Notes: generated by a model from the letters alone, not told the origin. A stretch of 64,000 nt of DNA from an uncultured Oscillospiraceae bacterium (GCA_944386985.1 CALXDD010000005.1:1-64000), one strand, 5' to 3'. Positions 41,364-49,869 are shown, numbered from the stretch's first letter. A program made the numbers and translations.

Positions 41364-41390
41364 ATTAATTAAATGTTTTTATTAATTAAT
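41364..41390. promoter_or_regulatory. palindromic operator, likely for the ROK repressor
   Basis: ATTAATTAA (41364-41372), 9-bp spacer, TTAATTAAT (41382-41390). The arms are exact complements. The position, just downstream of the start site, suits repression by a roadblock. Assignment to the neighbouring ROK protein is inference from position. Confidence 0.6.
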
Positions 41391-41443
41391 AGACGCCGCC
41401 AGGGCCGATGCGCTGGATGGGACAACATGGAGGATTGAGAGTT

Positions 41444-42601
41444 ATGCCTTTAGTACCGATGAGAGCGATTCTGGAAGCCACCGAGAAATACAACTACGCC
41501 CAGGGGGCCTTCAACGTCAACGCGGTGGCCCAGGCCAAAGCGGTGATCGAGGTCCACGAGATGTTCCGCAGCGCCGCCATCATTCAGGGGGCCGACCTGG
41601 CCAACGCCTTCATGGGCGGCCGGACGGACTTTGCCAACGGCACTCTGGAGGACAAGAAGATCGGCGCCAACAACATCGCCAACGCTGTGAAGAAATATGG
41701 CGAGAACAGCCCCATTCCCGTGGCGCTCCATCTGGACCACGGCAAGAACATTGACTCCTGCATCGCCGCCATGGACGGCGGCTACACCTCCGTGATGATC
41801 GACGGCTCCAGTCTCCCCTTTGAGGAGAACATCGAGCTGACCCGTGAGGTGGTAAAGCTGGCCCATCCCCGGGGCGTCACCGTGGAGGGCGAGTTGGGTG
41901 TGCTGGCCGGCGTGGAGGACCACGTATTCAGCGCCACCTCTACTTATACCAATCCTTTGGACGCGGTGGAGTTTGTGAAGAAGACCGGTGTGGACGCTCT
42001 GGCCATCTCTTACGGCACCAAGCACGGAGCCAACAAGGGCGCCGGCGCGGTGCTCCGCAAGGAGATCGCCATCGCCACCAAGGAGTGCCTGCGCCACGAG
42101 GGCCTGTTCTGCGCTCTGGTGAGCCACGGCTCCTCCACCGTTCCCCAGTACATCGTCAAGGAAATCAATCAGCTGGGCGGCAACATCACCGACGCCCACG
42201 GTATCTCCAAGGAGCAGTTGAAGGAGGTCTCCCGCCTTGGCATCGCCAAGATCAACGTGGACACCGACATCCGTCTGGCAGTCACCCGGAACCTCCGGGA
42301 GCTGTTCTGGTATCACCCGGAGCTTCGGACCCACGAGTCCATCGCCCCCATCTACCAGCTGCTGGAGTCCCGCACCTCCGACTTTGATCCCCGTGTCTTC
42401 CTGACCCCCATTATGGACACCCTTATGTACGGCAATATCCCCAATGAGGATGTGGCCAAAATTGTGGAGTGCATTGAGAAGGGCGTCAAGGAAGTGGTGG
42501 GCACCCTGATCGTGGAGTTCGACTCCGTGGGCAAGGCTCCCCTGGTGGAGCAGGTGACCCTGGAGGAGATGGCCGAGCGCTACCGCAAGGCCGGGATCTG
42601 A
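41444..42601 (+). CDS. fba: class II fructose/sedoheptulose-bisphosphate aldolase (CbbA-like)
   Basis: 385 residues from ATG 41444 (GGAGG 10 nt upstream). Zinc and substrate motifs of class II aldolases are present: HLDHG, EGELGVLAGVEDHV, the His in GTKHGANKG and the His in LVSHGSSTVP, then INVDTDIRLA. SHGSSTVPQYIV with DFDPRVFLTP near the end is the pattern of the Calvin-cycle (CbbA) subtype, which accepts both fructose- and sedoheptulose-1,7-bisphosphate. It is the first gene of a nine-gene operon; the phosphofructokinase gene starts 13 bp downstream. Confidence 0.92.
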   Translation: MPLVPMRAILEATEKYNYAQGAFNVNAVAQAKAVIEVHEMFRSAAIIQGADLANAFMGGRTDFANGTLEDKKIGANNIANAVKKYGENSPIPVALHLDHGKNIDSCIAAMDGGYTSVMIDGSSLPFEENIELTREVVKLAHPRGVTVEGELGVLAGVEDHVFSATSTYTNPLDAVEFVKKTGVDALAISYGTKHGANKGAGAVLRKEIAIATKECLRHEGLFCALVSHGSSTVPQYIVKEINQLGGNITDAHGISKEQLKEVSRLGIAKINVDTDIRLAVTRNLRELFWYHPELRTHESIAPIYQLLESRTSDFDPRVFLTPIMDTLMYGNIPNEDVAKIVECIEKGVKEVVGTLIVEFDSVGKAPLVEQVTLEEMAERYRKAGI

Positions 42602-42614
42602 GAGGGCGCGCAAT

Positions 42615-43775
42615 ATGGGAAAGAACATACTGGTAGCCCACGGCGGCGGCCCCACCGCTGTCATCAACACCTCCCTCCAGGGCGTGGTGGAAGCCGCCCG
42701 GGAGAGCGGACAGGTGGATAAGATTTACGCCGCCCGCTTCGGCGCGGAGGGAATTTTGAAAGGGGACCTCATCGACCTCACCGACGTCCCCGCCTCCACC
42801 ATCTCTCGGCTGTCCATTACCCCCGCCTCCGCCATCGGCTCCTGCCGGCGGAAGCTCACCGACGCCGATTACCCCACTGTCATTGAGACATTGAAGAAGT
42901 TCTCCATCGACTGCTTCTTCTATAACGGCGGCAACGACTCCATGGACACCTGCAACAAGGTCAGCAAGCTGGCCCAGGCCGAGGGCCTTGATGTAAAGGT
43001 CATCGGCATCCCCAAGACCATGGACAACGACCTGGACGTCACCGACCACTGCCCCGGCTTTGGCAGCGCCGGACGGTACGCCGCCGAGTCCGCCTGTGAA
43101 CTGGCCCTGGACGCCTCCGGCCTCCCCATCCACGTGGTGGTGCTGGAGCTTATGGGCCGCAACGCCGGCTGGGTCACCGCCGCCTCCGCTCTGGCCGCCC
43201 GGGCCACCAACTGTGAGGTGCTGACCTATCTGCCGGAGGTTCTAGTGGACGAGAACGTCATGCTGGCGGACATTGAGAAGGCCTGGGCCAAGGGCAAGGG
43301 TCTTCTGGTCACCGTCTCCGAGGGCATCTGCGGCCTGGACGGGAAGCCTCTGGCCTCCACCGGCATTGTGGACGGCTTCGGCCACGTCGTCCCCGGCGGT
43401 ACCGCCCAGCATGTGACGGACGCCATTATTCAGAAGCTGGGCATCAAGTCCCGGGCGGAAAAGCCGGGCCTTCTGGGCAGAGCCTCCATCCCCTATGCCT
43501 CCAAGGTGGACCGGGAAGAGGCCTACGCCGTAGGCAAATACGCCGTAGAGGCGGCGCTGAAGGGCGAGAGCGACTACATGGTGGCCATCGACGCCCACCG
43601 GGGCGAGAGGTACTCCTTCGACCTCTTCCTGGCCCCTCTGAGCCAGGTGGCCAACGTGGAGAAGAAGTTCCCCCTGGAGTGGATCGTGGAGGGCAATAAG
43701 ATCGACGACCGCTTCTTTGACTACGCCATGCCTCTCATGATGGAATCCGTTCCCCAATATGCCATTTTGCGGTAA
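42615..43775 (+). CDS. 6-phosphofructokinase, pyrophosphate-dependent type by signature
   Basis: 386 residues. The phosphoryl-donor loop reads YNGGNDSMDT: the donor-determining residue after GG(D/N) is Asp, not Gly. The second determinant is Lys in GIPKTMDND. Asp plus Lys marks PPi-dependent enzymes, while ATP enzymes have Gly and Gly. The first Asp of GGDD is Asn here, a variant seen in one PFK subgroup. Sugar-phosphate residues are in MGRNAGWVTAASAL. PPi-PFKs often also phosphorylate sedoheptulose-7-phosphate. It is flanked by aldolase (13 bp) and TIM-like (9 bp) genes. Confidence 0.88.
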   Translation: MGKNILVAHGGGPTAVINTSLQGVVEAARESGQVDKIYAARFGAEGILKGDLIDLTDVPASTISRLSITPASAIGSCRRKLTDADYPTVIETLKKFSIDCFFYNGGNDSMDTCNKVSKLAQAEGLDVKVIGIPKTMDNDLDVTDHCPGFGSAGRYAAESACELALDASGLPIHVVVLELMGRNAGWVTAASALAARATNCEVLTYLPEVLVDENVMLADIEKAWAKGKGLLVTVSEGICGLDGKPLASTGIVDGFGHVVPGGTAQHVTDAIIQKLGIKSRAEKPGLLGRASIPYASKVDREEAYAVGKYAVEAALKGESDYMVAIDAHRGERYSFDLFLAPLSQVANVEKKFPLEWIVEGNKIDDRFFDYAMPLMMESVPQYAILR

Positions 43776-43784
43776 GGAGACAGT

Positions 43785-44621
43785 ATGAAGCACCTTTATT
43801 TGAATCTGAAGCGGTTTGACGTGCCGGTGGAGTTCGGCGGCGTCAACCGCATCGCCCCGGTGGCTGACTGGGGCAGATATATTGTGGAGCACACCCAGGA
43901 GGGTCTGAAGCGCTACGACCCCGCTGAGGCGGAGTTCGTCCAGTACTTCCCCGAGGCCCACATTCTGGGAGCCGTGGCCGCCCGGTGCGAGGGAAGCCCC
44001 GTGCAGGTGGGCTCCCAGAGCGTCTACCGCATGAACACCGCGGTGGGAGGCAACTTCGGCGCCTTCACCACCAACCGTCCCGCCTCCATCGTGAAGGCCA
44101 TGGGGTGCACCTCCACCATCATCGGCCACTGCGAGGAGAGAAACGACAAGATGGGCGTGCTGGCGGAGGCAGGCGTCACCGACACCGCCGCCGTCAACCG
44201 CCTTTTGAACCAGGAGATCAAGCTGGCCATCCAGCAGGGCCTCACCGTTCTCTACTGCATCGGCGAGAAGAGCGAGGAGCAGGCGGAGTGGGAGAAGGTC
44301 CTTGGCGATCAGCTCTCTATCGGTCTTGACGGCGTGGACACCTCCAAGGTGGTCATCGCCTACGAGCCCATCTGGTCCATCGGCCCCGGCAAGACCCCTG
44401 CCGACAAGCCCTACATCACCAAGATCGCCAAGTTTGTCAAGGAGCAGACCGGCGGCCTCGATGTGGTGTACGGCGGCGGTTTGAAGGTGGACAACGCGGA
44501 GATGCTGGCCTCCATCGAGGAGATCGACGGCGGTCTCATCGCCCTCACCCGGTTCCAGGGGGAGATCGGCTTCTACCCCGACGAGTATCTGGAGATCATT
44601 CGGACCTATTTGGGTAAATAA
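43785..44621 (+). CDS. triosephosphate isomerase-family protein, divergent
   Basis: 278 residues, longer than the usual 250. The catalytic set is recognisable: Asn and Lys in NLKRF near the start, His in IIGHCEERNDK, and Glu in YEPIWSIGPGKTP. The phosphate-gripping loops differ: YGGSV is YGGGLKVDN, and the loop normally reading VGGASL is IALTRFQGE. The GETS region is also changed (FTTNRPAS). It may isomerise DHAP/GAP, or a different ketose/aldose phosphate such as a tetrose. It is co-transcribed with aldolase and PFK. Confidence 0.82.
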   Translation: MKHLYLNLKRFDVPVEFGGVNRIAPVADWGRYIVEHTQEGLKRYDPAEAEFVQYFPEAHILGAVAARCEGSPVQVGSQSVYRMNTAVGGNFGAFTTNRPASIVKAMGCTSTIIGHCEERNDKMGVLAEAGVTDTAAVNRLLNQEIKLAIQQGLTVLYCIGEKSEEQAEWEKVLGDQLSIGLDGVDTSKVVIAYEPIWSIGPGKTPADKPYITKIAKFVKEQTGGLDVVYGGGLKVDNAEMLASIEEIDGGLIALTRFQGEIGFYPDEYLEIIRTYLGK

Positions 44622-44632
44622 GGAGACCACAG

Positions 44633-46093
44633 ATGAAACTTGAATTTGAGTACGGCCACGGCCTGATGAGCGCCAATCTGCCGGACAACACCGATGTGTT
44701 CATCCCCGGCACCACAGTGCCCGACCCCCCCTGTCTGCCCCAGGACTGGGACAGCCTGTACAATGCCACTTTGGAGTCTATCCGCCACCCCATGGGCATG
44801 GCCCCCCTGAAGGAGCTGGCCGCCCCCGGCAAAACGGTGGTCTTCGTCATCCCCGACATTGTAAAGGGCGGCTGCCAGCCCGCCAGCCACCGGAAGGTGT
44901 CCATCAAGACCTGCCTTGAGGAGCTATACGCCGGCGGCGTGGAGAAGAAGGATATCCTCTTCCTGTTCTCCAACGGCCTCCACCCCCGTGCCACCGTGGC
45001 GGAGATGCGGCAGATCCTTGGCGAGGAGCTCTTCAATGAGTTCTACTACACCAACCAGATCACCAGCCACGACTCCGAGGACTACGAGCACATGGTGGAC
45101 CTGGGAACCACCCGGCGGGGCGATCCGGTGCTGATGAACAAGTACGTCTTCGACTGCAACATCCCCATCCTCATTGGCCACACCCAGGGCAACCCTTACG
45201 GCGGCTACTCCGGCGGCTACAAGCACTGCGCCACCGGTATCACCCACTGGCGCTCCATCGCCAGCCACCACGTGCCCAAGGTGATGCACCGCTCCGACTT
45301 CACCCCCGTCTCCGGCCACTCCCTCATGCGCACCAAGTTCGACGAGATCGGCATGTGGATGGAGGAGAAGATGGGCCATCCCTTCTTCTGCTGCGACGCG
45401 GTGCTGGACACCTATTCCCGGCAGATCGCCATTTACTCCGGCTACGCCAAGGTGATGCAGCCCGAGTCCTGGAAGATCGCCAACAAGCGCACCTACGTCC
45501 CCTACGCCCAGGAGAAGTACGACGTGATGGTGTTCGGTATGCCCCAGAACTTCCACTACGGCGACGGCATGGGCACCAACCCCATCCAGATGATGCAGGC
45601 CCTCAGTGCCCAGGTGATCCGCCACAAGCGGGTGATGAAAGAAAACTGCGTCATCATCTGCTCGTCCATCTGCAACGGCTACTTCCACGACGAGCGGTGG
45701 CCCTACCTGCGGGAACTCTATGAGATGTTCCAGCACGACCACATGAACATTCTGCCCGACATGGACCGGTACGGCGAGTATTTCGCCACCAACCAGGAGT
45801 ACATCCGCAAGTACCGCTTCTGCAACGCCTTCCACCCCTTCCACGGCTTCTCCATGATGAGCTGCGGCCACATCGCCGAGATGAACACCAGCGCCATCTA
45901 CATTGTGGGCGCCCAGGAGCCCGGCATCGCCCGGGGCATGGGCCTCAAGACCCGCGCCACCTTCGAGGAGGCCCTGGAGGACGCCAAGCGAAAGTTCGTG
46001 GGTCCCAATCCCCGGATTCTGGCCCTGCCCCAGACCTTCAAGCTGGGCGCCGTGCACCTGTGCATGAAGGACGACGATTTGTCCCAGGTATGA
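44633..46093 (+). CDS. LarA-family (nickel-pincer racemase/epimerase) protein
   Basis: 486 residues against about 425 for lactate racemase LarA. Residues that hold the nickel-pincer nucleotide and act as base are visible: NGLHPRAT, GHTQGNPYGGYSGGYKH with His and the cofactor-linked Lys, and SHHVP. The DHTR substrate motif is DIVK here, with Lys at the Arg position, and the protein is rich in extra His and Cys. LarA relatives epimerise various 2-hydroxyacids, including aldonates. No larB, larC or larE maturation genes are in the window. It starts 11 bp after the TIM-like gene. Confidence 0.82.
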   Translation: MKLEFEYGHGLMSANLPDNTDVFIPGTTVPDPPCLPQDWDSLYNATLESIRHPMGMAPLKELAAPGKTVVFVIPDIVKGGCQPASHRKVSIKTCLEELYAGGVEKKDILFLFSNGLHPRATVAEMRQILGEELFNEFYYTNQITSHDSEDYEHMVDLGTTRRGDPVLMNKYVFDCNIPILIGHTQGNPYGGYSGGYKHCATGITHWRSIASHHVPKVMHRSDFTPVSGHSLMRTKFDEIGMWMEEKMGHPFFCCDAVLDTYSRQIAIYSGYAKVMQPESWKIANKRTYVPYAQEKYDVMVFGMPQNFHYGDGMGTNPIQMMQALSAQVIRHKRVMKENCVIICSSICNGYFHDERWPYLRELYEMFQHDHMNILPDMDRYGEYFATNQEYIRKYRFCNAFHPFHGFSMMSCGHIAEMNTSAIYIVGAQEPGIARGMGLKTRATFEEALEDAKRKFVGPNPRILALPQTFKLGAVHLCMKDDDLSQV

Positions 46094-46099
46094 CCTGTT

Positions 46100-46116
46100 C
46101 CGGTGCCGCGCACCGG
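46100..46116 (+). other. small intercistronic hairpin after the LarA-like gene
   Basis: CCGGTGC-CGC-GCACCGG directly after the stop codon, followed by TAAAAATAAGG with no oligo-T. It probably tunes message stability rather than ends transcription. Confidence 0.4.
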
Positions 46117-46155
46117 TAAAAATAAGGTAAAATTTGATTATTTGGAGGAGAATTC

Positions 46156-47220
46156 ATGAAAAAGGTTACTGCTCTGCTGTTAGCCCTGCTGATGATGCTG
46201 TCCCTGGCAGCCTGCGGCGGCAACACCACCAACAACACCGGCAACAATACCAGCAACAACTCCGGCAATACCTCCGGCGATGAGGGCGGCGACACCGCCG
46301 AGCCCATCACCCTGCGCCTTGCGTACATGTCCAACTGGGGCGCTCTGTGGGCCGTGGCCACCGCTGACGCCAAGGGCTACTTCGCCGACGAGGGCATCAC
46401 TGTTGAGATGACCCCCTTCGAGGACGGCCCCACTGAGATCGCCGCCATGGAGTCCGGCTCCATCGACATCTCCTACATCGGGCCCGGCGCCCACAAGCTC
46501 TGCTCCACCGGCAACGCCGAAGTGGTTCTGCTGCAGCACCTGGGCGACGGCGACTGCATCATCGGCCTGAAGGGCATTAAGACCCTGGAGGAGCTGAAGG
46601 GCAAGACCATCGGCTACTCCGCCGGTACCTCCTCTGAGACCATTCTGACCGTGGCTCTGGAGTCTGTGGGTCTCACCATGAACGACGTGAACGCCATGTC
46701 CATGGATTCCACCGCTCTGACCACCGCCGCTCTGTCCAACACCGTGGACGCCGTTGCCGCCTGGGCTCCCCTGTCCCTGACCATCCTCAGCGAGGCCGAG
46801 GACGCCACCGACATCTGCTCCAACGTGGACTTCGCCTCCCTGGTGTCCCCGGGCTCCTGGGTGGTGAACCCCAAGTGGGCCGCCGACAACCAGGACGCTA
46901 TGGTCCGCTTTGTCCGCGCCATGTATAAGGGCATGGACTACGCCGCTGCCGCCACCACTGACGACGCCATCGCCGAGGAGGTTGCAGGCTATATCGCCGG
47001 CGTCATGTCCACCGATGCGGAGACTGTCATCGGCGAGCGCTACACCGGCACTTGGATGACCAGCGGCGAGGTGATCGACATGCTGAACAGCGGCGAGGTG
47101 CTCCGCATCTACGGCGACCAGCAGGCCACCTTCATTGCCAACGGCACCCTGGAGGCTGAGGGCAACCTGACTCCCGAGGAGTTCGTTCTCACCGATGTGA
47201 TGCTGGAGGCCAGCAAGTAA
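46156..47220 (+). CDS. ABC importer substrate-binding lipoprotein (NMT1/SsuA family)
   Basis: 354 residues. The lipoprotein signal ends LSLAAC with Cys20 and an Asn/Thr/Gly-rich linker runs to about residue 50. The mature domain (LRLAYMSNWGALWAVATADA, then YFADEGITVEM and MESGSIDISYIGPGAHKL) is the NMT1/SsuA/TauA fold. Family members bind sulfonates, nitrate, thiamine precursors or aromatic acids, not ordinary sugars, so the ligand in this sugar operon is an open question. GGAGGAG precedes the ATG. Confidence 0.92.
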   Translation: MKKVTALLLALLMMLSLAACGGNTTNNTGNNTSNNSGNTSGDEGGDTAEPITLRLAYMSNWGALWAVATADAKGYFADEGITVEMTPFEDGPTEIAAMESGSIDISYIGPGAHKLCSTGNAEVVLLQHLGDGDCIIGLKGIKTLEELKGKTIGYSAGTSSETILTVALESVGLTMNDVNAMSMDSTALTTAALSNTVDAVAAWAPLSLTILSEAEDATDICSNVDFASLVSPGSWVVNPKWAADNQDAMVRFVRAMYKGMDYAAAATTDDAIAEEVAGYIAGVMSTDAETVIGERYTGTWMTSGEVIDMLNSGEVLRIYGDQQATFIANGTLEAEGNLTPEEFVLTDVMLEASK

Positions 47221-47234
47221 GCTTTCCAAAACCG

Positions 47235-47268
47235 GAGGGAAGGCAGACCTCAGCGGCTGCCTTCCCTC
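47235..47268 (+). other. intercistronic stem-loop after the ABC binding-protein gene
   Basis: Perfect 12-bp stem GAGGGAAGGCAG and its complement with a 10-nt loop, in a 190-bp gap, with no T run. As at 24650-24684, it follows a binding-protein gene and probably raises that message relative to the permease. Confidence 0.6.
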
Positions 47269-47410
47269 TGTCTGCAAATGGCGGCCTGATTTTGGCCATG
47301 TCCCTGTAAAATTCCGCCTCCGTGTGCAGCGGAGTTCCTTTTCCCGACGCTGTGGGGGGCGGTTTGCCCCTACCGCGCATCTGATTGAGTTTGATTGAGG
47401 AGGCCCTGAC

Positions 47411-48205
47411 GTGAATGTAAAGAAGAAAAAAGCGGACTGGGTCAGCAAGATCCCCAAGTGGGCATGGCTGCTGATCTCCCTGGTGGTGGCCATCGCCTTC
47501 TGGACCCTGCTGTCCCTTGGTGAAAAGACCAGCCGCGCCTTTCCTCCCCTGCTGGAGGTCTTTAGTTCCTACACAAAAATGGCCGTGGACCGCGACGTGT
47601 TCTGGGGGGATGTGGCAAGCTCCCTGACCTCCGCCGGCATCGGCTTCCTGCTGGGCTTTGTCATCGGCGTACCGGTGGCCTTCCTGATGGCCTGGTACCG
47701 TCCCTTCCGCTTCATTGTGGAGCCCTGGATTCAGTTCGTCCGCAACATCCCCCCTCTGGCCTATGTGCCTCTGGTGGTCATCGCTGTGGGCGTGGGCCGC
47801 ACGCCTCAGATCGTGGTCATCTGCCTGGCCACCTTCCTGACCATCTGTATTACGGTGTTTCAGGGCGTGATCAACGTGGACGAGACCCTCATCAAGGCCG
47901 CCCGGGTGCTGGGGGCAAACGATACCCTGCTGTTCGTCCGGGTCATCTTCCCGGCCACCACTCCCTTCATCATCACCGCCATCCGTCTGGGCATCTCCGT
48001 GGCTCTGACCACCCTGATCGCCGCCGAGTCCACCGGCGCCACCGCCGGCCTCGGTATGCGCATCCGGGCGCTGAGCAGCTCCTTTGAGGTGGAACCCATG
48101 ATGCTCTACATCATCGTGGTAGGCATCATCGGCATGGCAGCGGAAAAGATTCTGAAATTCTTCGAGAGGAGGCTGACGGCATGGCAGGAGAAGCGAGAGA
48201 TCTGA
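47411..48205 (+). CDS. ABC importer permease (TauC/SsuC family)
   Basis: 264 residues with a GTG start, 7 nt after GAGGAGG. Six membrane spans; the EAA-type coupling loop reads AARVLGANDTLLFVRVIFPATTPF. The C-terminal GLGMRIRALSSSFEVEPM is typical of the nitrate/sulfonate permease family. It forms the membrane channel for the preceding binding protein. Its last 25 bp overlap the ATPase gene. Confidence 0.93.
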   Translation: MNVKKKKADWVSKIPKWAWLLISLVVAIAFWTLLSLGEKTSRAFPPLLEVFSSYTKMAVDRDVFWGDVASSLTSAGIGFLLGFVIGVPVAFLMAWYRPFRFIVEPWIQFVRNIPPLAYVPLVVIAVGVGRTPQIVVICLATFLTICITVFQGVINVDETLIKAARVLGANDTLLFVRVIFPATTPFIITAIRLGISVALTTLIAAESTGATAGLGMRIRALSSSFEVEPMMLYIIVVGIIGMAAEKILKFFERRLTAWQEKREI

Positions 48206-48981
48206 GAAAGATCAAGGTCCAGATCAAGGACGTGGAGAAGGTGTACGAGGGCCGCAACGGCCGTACCGTCGCCCTTAACGGCGTGAACCTGGACATCTAT
48301 GACAATGAGTTCATCTGCGTGGTGGGCCCCTCCGGCTGCGGCAAATCCACCCTGCTGAATATCATCGCGGGCCTCCACGAGCCCACCGCCGGCGAGGTGC
48401 TGGTGGACGGCGTGAAGGTGGAGGGCACCGGTGTGGACCGTGGCGTGGTGTTCCAGCAGTACGCCCTGTTCCCCTGGCTGACGGTGAAGAAGAACGTGGA
48501 GTTCGGCCTTCGCATCAAGAAGCTGCCTAAGGAGGAGCAGGAGGCCATCGCCATGAAGTACATCAAGATGGTGGGCCTGGAAAAGTTCGTCAACGCATAT
48601 CCCAAGGAGCTCTCCGGCGGCATGAAGCAGCGGGTGGCCATCGCCCGTGCCTACGCCGTCAACCCCTCCATTCTGCTGATGGATGAGCCCTTCGGCGCCC
48701 TGGACGCCCAGACCCGTACCCAGCTCCAGACAGAGCTGCTGCGGACCTGGGAGGAGGAGCAGAAGACCTGCTTCTTCATCACCCACGACGTGGAGGAGGC
48801 CATTCTTCTGGCCTCCCGGGTGGTGGTGATGAGCGCCCGTCCCGGACGGATCAAGGAGGTCATCGACATCAATATTCCTTATCCCAGAAACCAGGAGACC
48901 AAGATGCTGCCGGAATTCACGGAGCTGAAGAACTACATCTGGGGCATGGTGTACAAGGAGTATCTGGAAGTGCAGAAATAA
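48181..48981 (+). CDS. ABC importer ATPase (TauB/SsuB family)
   Basis: 266 residues. Walker A GPSGCGKST, Q-loop QQYALFPWLT, signature LSGGMKQRVAIARA, Walker B ILLMDEPFGALDAQTR and the switch His in FITHDVEEA are all intact. The ATG lies inside the permease gene (25-bp overlap) with its own GAGGAGG, so the subunits are made together. It powers uptake of the unknown ligand. Confidence 0.95.
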   Translation: MAGEARDLRKIKVQIKDVEKVYEGRNGRTVALNGVNLDIYDNEFICVVGPSGCGKSTLLNIIAGLHEPTAGEVLVDGVKVEGTGVDRGVVFQQYALFPWLTVKKNVEFGLRIKKLPKEEQEAIAMKYIKMVGLEKFVNAYPKELSGGMKQRVAIARAYAVNPSILLMDEPFGALDAQTRTQLQTELLRTWEEEQKTCFFITHDVEEAILLASRVVVMSARPGRIKEVIDINIPYPRNQETKMLPEFTELKNYIWGMVYKEYLEVQK

Positions 48982-49037
48982 AAGAGGCGGGGGGTGCACA
49001 GCATCCCCCTGTCTTCTGTGGAACAAGGAGGACCTTT

Positions 49038-49859
49038 ATGCGTCACGAATACTACTACTACAACAAGGAGCAGCTGCTGGCCTCCCCCAAGATCCCCATG
49101 GAGGTCATGGCGGACAAGCCCACCGTGTTTCAGCGGATCGCCCGGGAGATGGCGGATGAGATCAAGGCGCGCAACGCCGCCGGGAAGACCACCGTCTTCA
49201 TCTGCCCCGTGGGCCCCATCGGCCAGTACCCCTACTTTGTGGAGATGGTCAACAGCGAGCACATCAGCCTGAAAAACTGCTGGTTTATCAACATGGACGA
49301 GTACCTGGGGGACGACATGCAGTGGATCTCCATGGACCATCCCCTGAGCTTCCGGGGCTTCATGGAGCGGACGGTCTACTCCAAGATCAACCCCGACCTC
49401 AACGTGCCGGAGGACCACCGGGTCTTCCCGGACCCCAACCACTTGGACTACATCCCCCAGCTGATTGAGAAGCTGGGCGGCGTGGACGTGTGCTTTGGAG
49501 GCATCGGCATCAACGGCCATCTGGCCTTCAACGAGGCAGACCCCACCAAGACGGTGGAGAAGTTCAAGAACCTGAAGACCCGGGTGCTGCCCATTACGCC
49601 GGAGACCCGCACCGCCAACGCCATCGGCGATTTCGGCGGCCGCCTGGAGGATATGCCCACCCACTGCGTGACCATCGGATTCTATGAGATCTACCACGCC
49701 AAAAAGATCCGCCTGGGTATTTTCCGGGACTGGCACCGGGCGGTGGCCCGCCGGGCAGGCTACGGCGACATGACCGCCCAGTTCCCGGTGTCCATTCTGG
49801 CCGACCACCCCGATGCGCTGATCCGGATGACAGAGGACGTGGCCTCCTTAGAGGATTGA
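49038..49859 (+). CDS. glucosamine-6-phosphate deaminase-family protein with altered active site
   Basis: 273 residues of the NagB/6-phosphogluconolactonase fold. Asp87 in INMDEYLG, His161 and Glu166 in GHLAFNE match NagB residues. Three other expected features are changed: the phosphate loop PTGGTP is PVGPIGQ, the catalytic Asp before GH is Asn159 (GINGH), and the GSQKA lysine region is FRDWHRAVARRAG. So it is unlikely to be a normal GlcN6P deaminase and may act on a different amino sugar or lack deaminase activity. It is followed 10 bp later by nagA. Confidence 0.85.
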   Translation: MRHEYYYYNKEQLLASPKIPMEVMADKPTVFQRIAREMADEIKARNAAGKTTVFICPVGPIGQYPYFVEMVNSEHISLKNCWFINMDEYLGDDMQWISMDHPLSFRGFMERTVYSKINPDLNVPEDHRVFPDPNHLDYIPQLIEKLGGVDVCFGGIGINGHLAFNEADPTKTVEKFKNLKTRVLPITPETRTANAIGDFGGRLEDMPTHCVTIGFYEIYHAKKIRLGIFRDWHRAVARRAGYGDMTAQFPVSILADHPDALIRMTEDVASLED

Positions 49860-49869
49860 GAAAAACGAT

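Noticed and set aside
41361..41390. TTAATTAA repeats considered as an insertion-sequence or phage attachment site
   Set aside because: There is no integrase or transposase nearby, no target duplication, and the position right after the promoter fits an operator much better.
48181..48205. Possible frameshift between ABC permease and ATPase genes
   Set aside because: The 25-bp overlap is real, but both proteins are full length and the ATPase has its own ribosome site inside the permease gene, so this is translational coupling.
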